The position numbers and the translations under genes were made by a program. A stretch of DNA of 64,000 nucleotides, taken from the NCBI GenBank assembly GCA_947331495.1, contig CAMZOI010000001.1, positions 1,860,001 through 1,924,000 on the forward strand. Reading direction: 5' to 3'. The DNA is from Erythrobacteraceae bacterium Alg239-R51. Lineage in GTDB: Bacteria > Pseudomonadota > Alphaproteobacteria > Sphingomonadales > Sphingomonadaceae. Below the pieces are notes generated by a model that saw only the letters and a list, made by a program, of their open reading frames with translations, did no database searches and had not been told where the DNA came from. Numbering within the stretch: the first letter of the stretch is position 1; each line of letters begins with the position of its first letter. Positions 58,307 through 64,000 of this stretch are shown one piece after another.

Positions 58307-58347
58307 GGAAAAGCCGGTGCGGACTATTGAAGCACGCACCGGCTTTC
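58307..58347. terminator. hairpin terminator between recA and alaS
   Basis: GGAAAAGCCGGTGC and GCACCGGCTTTCC pair (one bulged A) around a 14-base loop. On the minus strand the stem ends in CTTTTCC, a weak T-run. It lies downstream of recA and about 120 bp before the alaS start, so it could terminate recA or act as an attenuator for alaS. Confidence 0.65.
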
Positions 58348-58355
58348 CGTTTATC

Positions 58356-58424
58356 CGGGAGCGCCGGGGGACAGTCCGGCATTGACGGGCATTCTCCAGG
58401 GGAGGAAAGACGCCCACGCTCCCG
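58356..58424 (-). ncRNA. candidate structured RNA, three-way junction after recA
   Basis: The minus strand can fold into a compact three-way junction. P1 pairs 58424-58417 (CGGGAGCG) with 58363-58356 (CGCTCCCG). P2 pairs GGGCGT (58415-58410) with ATGCCC (58392-58387) and has an inner CTCC-GGAG hairpin. P3 pairs GCCGG (58380-58376) with CCGGC (58367-58363). P1 and P3 compete for one base. The element begins 12 bases after the recA stop and is followed by the hairpin at 58307-58347. It could be a 3' element of recA mRNA or a leader of alaS. No known Rfam family was recognised. Confidence 0.4.
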
Positions 58425-58435
58425 CTTGAAGAGGG

Positions 58436-59500
<1,065 letters not shown>

Positions 59501-59577
59501 GACATCACCTCCTGCGCTTGGCCAGAGCCGGTATCGACTCTTCAACCGGAGAACGATGTATCGGGTTTGTTCCAAAA

Positions 59578-59592
59578 GAACAAGAGTGGAAC
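59578..59592. promoter_or_regulatory. LexA (SOS) box upstream of recA
   Basis: GAAC-N7-GAAC occurs 78-92 bp before the recA start, matching the alphaproteobacterial LexA direct repeat. The spacing of seven bases is exact. It is the only such match I noticed next to a gene start in the window. Confidence 0.85.
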
Positions 59593-59641
59593 GAAACTTT
59601 TTCGCAGGTGGTGGCTCGCGTAATCCGGGAACTGCGCCGGC

Positions 59642-62113
59642 CTATCGGTGTTCGGCCAGCACTTCCGCGACTTTCGCGTTGATCTGCTGGACGCTGAAGG
59701 GCTTGGGAATGAAGTGCATGTTCTCGATATCGATATCGTTGCGCAACTGTTCTTCGGCATATCCCGACATGAACAGGATTGGCAGTTTCGGTTTTACCCG
59801 CCGGATTGCACGGGCCATGGCCGGACCGTCCATCGCCGGCATGACGACATCGGAAACGATCAGGTCGAACTCCACATCGCCATTGGCGATCTGCGCCAGC
59901 CCTTCCTCGCCATCCGCGGCGGTGACGACCGAATAGCCGGCGCGCACCAGCGCCCGCTCGGCCACCGCGCGGACCATGTCCTCATCCTCGACGAGCAGCA
60001 GCTTGCCCCCGCCCGACCAGTCGCTTGCCTTTGCCTCGTCCTGATCATCCTGGCGCATGACTGCGGGCAGTTCCCCCTTGTGCACCGGGATATAAACCGT
60101 GAACCGGGCCCCCATGGCCGTGCCGTCAGGTCCGTGGACATTGTCCGCGAAAATGAACCCGTTCGACTGCTTCACGATACCGTACACGGTAGAAAGACCG
60201 AGGCCGGTGCCCTTGCCCAGTTCCTTGGTGGTGAAGAAGGGTTCGAAAATCTTGGTAAGATGCTCGTCGGGTATGCCGCCGCCGGTGTCCTGAACGATCA
60301 GTACCGTGTAATCGTCGGCCGGCATGATATCGATGCCCATCTTGCGGACGTCCCGCGCCGAAACCCGCCGCGTCGCGAGCGTCAATCGCCCCTTCCAGTC
60401 GGGCTTGCCTGCCTTGATGGCGCTCGCCTGCATCGCATCGCGGGCGTTGACGGCAAGGTTGATGATGACCTGCTCGAGCTGCTGCGGATCGGCACGCACC
60501 GGCCCCAGTTCGCGATCGTGGCGGACCGAAAACTCGACCTTGTCCCCCATCAGCCGCTTGAGAAGCTGACTTACTTCGCTCACCACGTCGGGCAATTGCA
60601 GGACGACCGGCCGAAGCGTCTGTTGCCTGCTGAACGCAAGCAATTGCCGCGTCAGGCTGGCGGCGCGGTTCGAATTCGCCTTGATCTGCTGAATGTCGTC
60701 GTAATCGCTGTCACCCGGCGTATGCCGGAGCAACATCAGGTCGCAATAGCCGATGATCGCGGTCAGCACGTTGTTGAAATCGTGCGCCACGCCGCCGGCA
60801 AGCTGTCCGACCGCCTGCATCTTGGTCGCCTGGGCGACCTGGCGGCGCAGCCGTTTTTCCTCCGTGGAATCTGAAATCGACAAAAGCACCGCGGCATCGC
60901 CCAAGCCGCGCACCCCGGCAAGGCCGATCGAAACAGGCTCTTCCTTGTCGTTTGCAAGCCTGACCGCCATGTCCCCGCTGGCTGTCGCACCTTTGGCAAA
61001 ACGGCGAACCGTATCGGCCATCGCAGCCTTGTCTTCGCGTACGACCAGATCAGACGGAAATTGCGGAAGCCCTGGATCCTCTCGCTCCACCGCGCGCAGA
61101 AAGGCTTTGTTGGCATACAGGAACCGCCCGTCGCGGTCGGTAAGCGCAAGACCCAGCGGCAATGCGCTCAGCAGGGCTTCGAGTTGCGGGATTGCCGCTT
61201 TCGTACCGCCTTCCCACGCCCCGCCAATGCCGACCGCGCTGTCCACCAGCAACATGAGCGACGGCGTCTGATCGGCATCGCTCCCTCGGGTCAGGTCGGG
61301 CGTGTCCAGCGGGACATGCACCAGGGTCTGGGGCGAACCCTGCTGCCCTTCGCGCGCGAAGAAGATCCTGTCCCGCTCATCGGAGCGGAGCAATTGTACG
61401 AACTCGGTATCTTCCAGCGTGTCATCGGGCTGTCCAGTCGCACGCTCCGCCAGACCCCTGGTCGCCGTTTGAACGATGCCATCGGGCGCAACCAACGCCA
61501 TTTCGATGCCGGCGCGTGACATGACATCGCCGAACGTACCGCGAATGCGGTCGACCATACCGTCATAGCCGCGTTCGTGCACGATTTCCGCAAAATGCCA
61601 GACCAGATAATCGTCCGCCCGGCCGGTCCGCTGGATACGCAGTCGATAGGCGCTTTCACCTGCCGACCAGTCGAGATGTTCCAGATCGGCTGCCCCGTCG
61701 CGCCAGGCGTCCCTCGCCCCGGCCGCCATTGCTTTACGCGAGCGGTCGTCGAACGACAGCTCCAACGGGGCGCTGCCCGCATCGAACCACGCTTCGAACG
61801 TGTCATTGGCGCATGTCAGTCTGTTCGCACGGTCGGTAATCGCGATCGCACGGCGTCGGTTCTGGATCGCTGCTGCGGTGACCGACCAGTCGGGAGGTGC
61901 GGCGTCTTCGAACGCCGGAGCCGTGCGGAGCCGTGCGACCAGCAGAAGCATCAGCAGGATCGTGACCAGGGCACCCCCGAAGGCAAGCGCGACAACCGCT
62001 TCGCGCCCCATGAGCCAGACCAGAGCAATCGAAAGCACGCACGCTCCGACCACGCCGAGTAGCAGCGGCAGCGGAGGCAGACGTCCGACCGGATTGTCGT
62101 CCTGGGCAATCAT
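59642..62113 (-). CDS. cckA: cell-cycle hybrid histidine kinase CckA
   Basis: CckA feeds phosphate through ChpT to CtrA and CpdR and is essential in many alphaproteobacteria. The 823-residue protein has two N-terminal membrane spans (residues about 14-55) and PAS-like sensor regions (about 80-430). The kinase core has its phospho-His in VAHDFNNVLTAIIGY (about residue 444) and ATP lid motifs VQDTGGGIPDEHL and GLGLSTVYGIVKQ. A C-terminal receiver has DLIVSDVVMPAMDG. Its start overlaps the DUF2062 stop (ATGA). CpdR, its pathway partner, is encoded at 28648-29037. Confidence 0.93.
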   Translation of the reverse strand: MIAQDDNPVGRLPPLPLLLGVVGACVLSIALVWLMGREAVVALAFGGALVTILLMLLLVARLRTAPAFEDAAPPDWSVTAAAIQNRRRAIAITDRANRLTCANDTFEAWFDAGSAPLELSFDDRSRKAMAAGARDAWRDGAADLEHLDWSAGESAYRLRIQRTGRADDYLVWHFAEIVHERGYDGMVDRIRGTFGDVMSRAGIEMALVAPDGIVQTATRGLAERATGQPDDTLEDTEFVQLLRSDERDRIFFAREGQQGSPQTLVHVPLDTPDLTRGSDADQTPSLMLLVDSAVGIGGAWEGGTKAAIPQLEALLSALPLGLALTDRDGRFLYANKAFLRAVEREDPGLPQFPSDLVVREDKAAMADTVRRFAKGATASGDMAVRLANDKEEPVSIGLAGVRGLGDAAVLLSISDSTEEKRLRRQVAQATKMQAVGQLAGGVAHDFNNVLTAIIGYCDLMLLRHTPGDSDYDDIQQIKANSNRAASLTRQLLAFSRQQTLRPVVLQLPDVVSEVSQLLKRLMGDKVEFSVRHDRELGPVRADPQQLEQVIINLAVNARDAMQASAIKAGKPDWKGRLTLATRRVSARDVRKMGIDIMPADDYTVLIVQDTGGGIPDEHLTKIFEPFFTTKELGKGTGLGLSTVYGIVKQSNGFIFADNVHGPDGTAMGARFTVYIPVHKGELPAVMRQDDQDEAKASDWSGGGKLLLVEDEDMVRAVAERALVRAGYSVVTAADGEEGLAQIANGDVEFDLIVSDVVMPAMDGPAMARAIRRVKPKLPILFMSGYAEEQLRNDIDIENMHFIPKPFSVQQINAKVAEVLAEHR

Positions 62114-62715
62114 TTCCGGCTTTCCTTCAACCGTCGATCGAGCCTGTTCTGCATCCGGAACAACCGGCGCTTGCGCTTACGCGCAACGATGAACCGCCAC
62201 GCGAAGCCGGCGAGCAGATACCCAAGCGCGGCACCGACCACGGCCATGACGGTAAACCCGAACACGGTCACCAGCACGGTCTCGCCCGCCCCTTCGAACA
62301 GTTCCACGAACCAGGCCCAGCGACCGCTGTTTATCTCTTCCTGCGCCGCGCCACCGGTCGCTGCCTGATCAATCTTCAGGATAAACGCACCGAGCCGGTT
62401 TGCCACCACCGCCCAGAAAGGAAAGGTGAACGGATTGGTGATAAAGGTTACCAGTGCGGACACGGGAACGTTCGCCCTGGCGGGCAATGCCATGAACGCC
62501 GCCAGAAAAATCTGCCCGACCGGAATGATGAAGCCGGCGAAGATGCCGAGCGCCACGCCGCGCGGCACGCTGCGTCGGGTGAATCGCCACAGTTCGGGCG
62601 TGAGAAAACGATGCGCGATTGGTTTTAGATATCTGTTCCGCGCCATCTGCTCGCGCGTCGGCATGCGTACCCGCAACCAGTCCGCCAACGCAGTTTTCGA
62701 GGTCCACTTGTTCAT
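62110..62715 (-). CDS. DUF2062 membrane protein
   Basis: The 201-residue protein matches DUF2062, small membrane proteins of unknown role. It has a cytoplasmic start, then SVPRGVALGIFAGFIIPVGQ, LVTFITNPFTFPFWAV and a third hydrophobic region (ETVLVTVFGFTVMAVVGAALGYLLAG), ending in a very basic tail (RKRKRRLFRMQNRLDRRLK). It is coupled by four bases to cckA, which suggests a link to envelope or cell-cycle signalling; that link is inference. ATG 62715 is preferred to GTG 62721. Confidence 0.85.
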   Translation of the reverse strand: MNKWTSKTALADWLRVRMPTREQMARNRYLKPIAHRFLTPELWRFTRRSVPRGVALGIFAGFIIPVGQIFLAAFMALPARANVPVSALVTFITNPFTFPFWAVVANRLGAFILKIDQAATGGAAQEEINSGRWAWFVELFEGAGETVLVTVFGFTVMAVVGAALGYLLAGFAWRFIVARKRKRRLFRMQNRLDRRLKESRK

Positions 62716-62841
62716 CGACACTCACCCGCAATGCGCCCCGCTCCTGCCGAGCGCAAGGGACAGCGGAAAAGGCATACGGTTCGATCGGACATACAGGGCG
62801 ATGTGGTTAGTACGGCATTGCTGGCCAAGCACTTAATCCGT

Positions 62842-63324
62842 TCAGCCGCGCTCACGCATCAACCGCGCCTTGTCACGTTTCCAGTCGCGGTCCTTTACCG
62901 TCTGGCGCTTGTCATGCGCCTGCTTGCCCTTGGCAAGTGCCAGTTCCACCTTGGCCCGTCCCGTCCTGTTGAAGTAGACCGACAAGGGAACCAGGGTCAT
63001 TCCCTTGCGCTCGACCGCCCCGAACATCTTGTCGATTTCACGCGTCCGCAGCAAGAGCTTGCGCGGACGGCGCGGCTCATGGTTGAGCCGGTTGCCATGC
63101 GAGTATTCGGGAATATTGGCATTCACCAGCCAAACCTCCCCGTTGCGCACTTCGGCATAACTCTCCTTGATGCTGGCCTCGCCCGCACGCAGCGCCTTGA
63201 CCTCGGTACCCTGTAGCGCAAGTCCGGCCTCGAAGGTTTCCTCGACATGATAATCGAACTTCGCCCGCCGGTTGTCGGCGGCGACACGGTGTTTGTCGAA
63301 GGTTACTGGTTTGGGACGAGCCAT
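62842..63324 (-). CDS. smpB: SsrA-binding protein SmpB
   Basis: SmpB carries tmRNA to stalled ribosomes for trans-translation. The 160-residue protein has [38 protein letters not shown] and the basic C-terminal tail ([16 protein letters not shown]) that enters the mRNA channel. No tmRNA gene is in the window. It follows dapA with about 40 bp between, a common order in alphaproteobacteria. Confidence 0.95.
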   Translation of the reverse strand: MARPKPVTFDKHRVAADNRRAKFDYHVEETFEAGLALQGTEVKALRAGEASIKESYAEVRNGEVWLVNANIPEYSHGNRLNHEPRRPRKLLLRTREIDKMFGAVERKGMTLVPLSVYFNRTGRAKVELALAKGKQAHDKRQTVKDRDWKRDKARLMRERG

Positions 63325-63364
63325 AAGGTGCGCGCATGTAGGCTGTCAGTCACTCTCTGCCAAG

Positions 63365-64000
63365 TCAGACCAGCCCCGCATGCTCCAACGCCTCGTCGAC
63401 TGCTTGTCGGCTCGCCGCGCTCGCATTGCACAAAGGCAGGCGCACATCGGGTTCGATCCAGTCGTGCACCCGGCTGAGCGCGTATTTCACCGGGGCCGGA
63501 CTGGCATCGGAAAACATCGCATAATGAAGCGGGAAAAGCCGGTCGTTGAGTTCGCGCGCCTTTACGAGATCGTTCGCCGCGATCGCTTCGTGGAATTGGG
63601 CGCAAAGCGCGGGCGCGACATTGGCCGTTACCGAAATACATCCGGAACCGCCCGCGGCGGAATGGGGAAGCCACAGCTCGTCATTGCCGGAAAGCTGGCA
63701 GAAATCGTGGTCGAGCCCCATGCGGTGGTCGGCAACGCGCGACAGATCCCCGCTTGCATCCTTGATCGCCACGATCCGGTCGGGATATTCCCGGACCAGT
63801 TCCACGACCGTCTCGTCTTCGATGTCGGTCACCGTCCGGCTCGGCACATTGTAGAGCACGATGGGAAGGTCGCTATTCTCGGCCAGGAAACTGAAATGCG
63901 CGATCAGACCCTTCTGACTTGGCCGGTTGTAATAGGGCGCGACGCACAGGCCCGCTGCCGCCCCGGCTTTCTTCGAAAATTGCATATGGAGCAGGGCGTT
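63365..64000 (-). CDS. dapA: 4-hydroxy-tetrahydrodipicolinate synthase (5' end beyond window)
   Basis: DapA condenses pyruvate with aspartate semialdehyde in lysine and peptidoglycan precursor synthesis. The visible 211 residues include the Tyr of VLYNVPSRT, the Schiff-base Lys in IVAIKDASGDLSR and the glycine-rich GGSGCISVTANVAP. The N-terminal part (about 80 residues) lies beyond 64000; the frame is open to the edge. Confidence 0.93.
   Translation of the reverse strand, partial: NALLHMQFSKKAGAAAGLCVAPYYNRPSQKGLIAHFSFLAENSDLPIVLYNVPSRTVTDIEDETVVELVREYPDRIVAIKDASGDLSRVADHRMGLDHDFCQLSGNDELWLPHSAAGGSGCISVTANVAPALCAQFHEAIAANDLVKARELNDRLFPLHYAMFSDASPAPVKYALSRVHDWIEPDVRLPLCNASAASRQAVDEALEHAGLV

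Noticed and set aside
59648..60874. 408-codon plus-strand frame opposite cckA
   Set aside because: Shadow frame with no motif or ribosome-binding site.

Overview
The window reads as a chromosomal segment of an alphaproteobacterium of the order Sphingomonadales, most likely the family Erythrobacteraceae (Erythrobacter, Qipengyuania or a relative). This rests on the run pyrF-trpF-trpB-trpA-accD-folC, the cell-cycle proteins CckA and CpdR, a SapC-family gene, AmpG- and YdbH-type envelope genes, an SOS box of the alphaproteobacterial GAAC-N7-GAAC type before recA, moderately high G+C, and a large exopolysaccharide locus. No phage, integrase, transposase or CRISPR array was recognised. Taxonomy is inferred from gene content and protein style, not from a marker search.

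Layout. 1-5.3 kb: a YdbH-like envelope gene cut by the left edge, radC, and an exported DUF3857/transglutaminase/TPR protein. 5.5-13.7 kb: purB, a LapA-like membrane protein, then a tightly coupled biosynthetic run pyrF-trpF-trpB ... trpA-accD-folC. This run is split between trpB and trpA by a DUF559 (Vsr-like) nuclease gene bracketed by a perfect 40-bp inverted repeat, with a third degenerate palindrome behind it. 13.7-29.2 kb: mostly housekeeping genes (AmpG-type permease, Rieske oxygenase, rRNA pseudouridine synthase, rsmD, UvrD/PcrA helicase, DEAD-box helicase, FAD oxidase, SapC, M48-PDZ protease, N-formylglutamate amidohydrolase, cpdR, tRNA-Val). It also holds two paralogous Trp/Tyr-rich exported proteins and a probable small RNA at about 27.44-27.54 kb.

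29.3-47.3 kb is an exopolysaccharide or O-antigen-like locus. It has an initiating sugar phosphotransferase, a complete dTDP-L-rhamnose set (rfbB separated from rfbA, rfbD and rfbC), GT2 and WecG-type glycosyltransferases, two sulfotransferases, a Wzx-type flippase, two Wzy/WaaL-type membrane proteins, Wza-like export lipoprotein, a Wzc-like tyrosine autokinase, and two unrecognised proteins. The simplest reading is a Wzx/Wzy-dependent, rhamnose-containing polymer that may be sulfated. A 472-bp gene-free, AT-richer stretch beside the second sulfotransferase suggests past rearrangement.

47.5-64 kb: icd, a GNAT-nitrilase fusion, a large RTX metalloprotease of the serralysin type with an unusual N-terminal Cys cluster, a CPA2 antiporter, then on the minus strand dapA (cut by the right edge), smpB, a DUF2062 protein, cckA, recA and alaS. 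Between recA and alaS lies a sequence that can fold into a three-way junction followed by a hairpin, a candidate structured RNA.

The most unusual items are the palindrome-bracketed DUF559 module inside the trp run, the recA-alaS structured element, the candidate sRNA with a UCUCCUCCC motif, and the tandem Trp/Tyr-rich exported paralogs.
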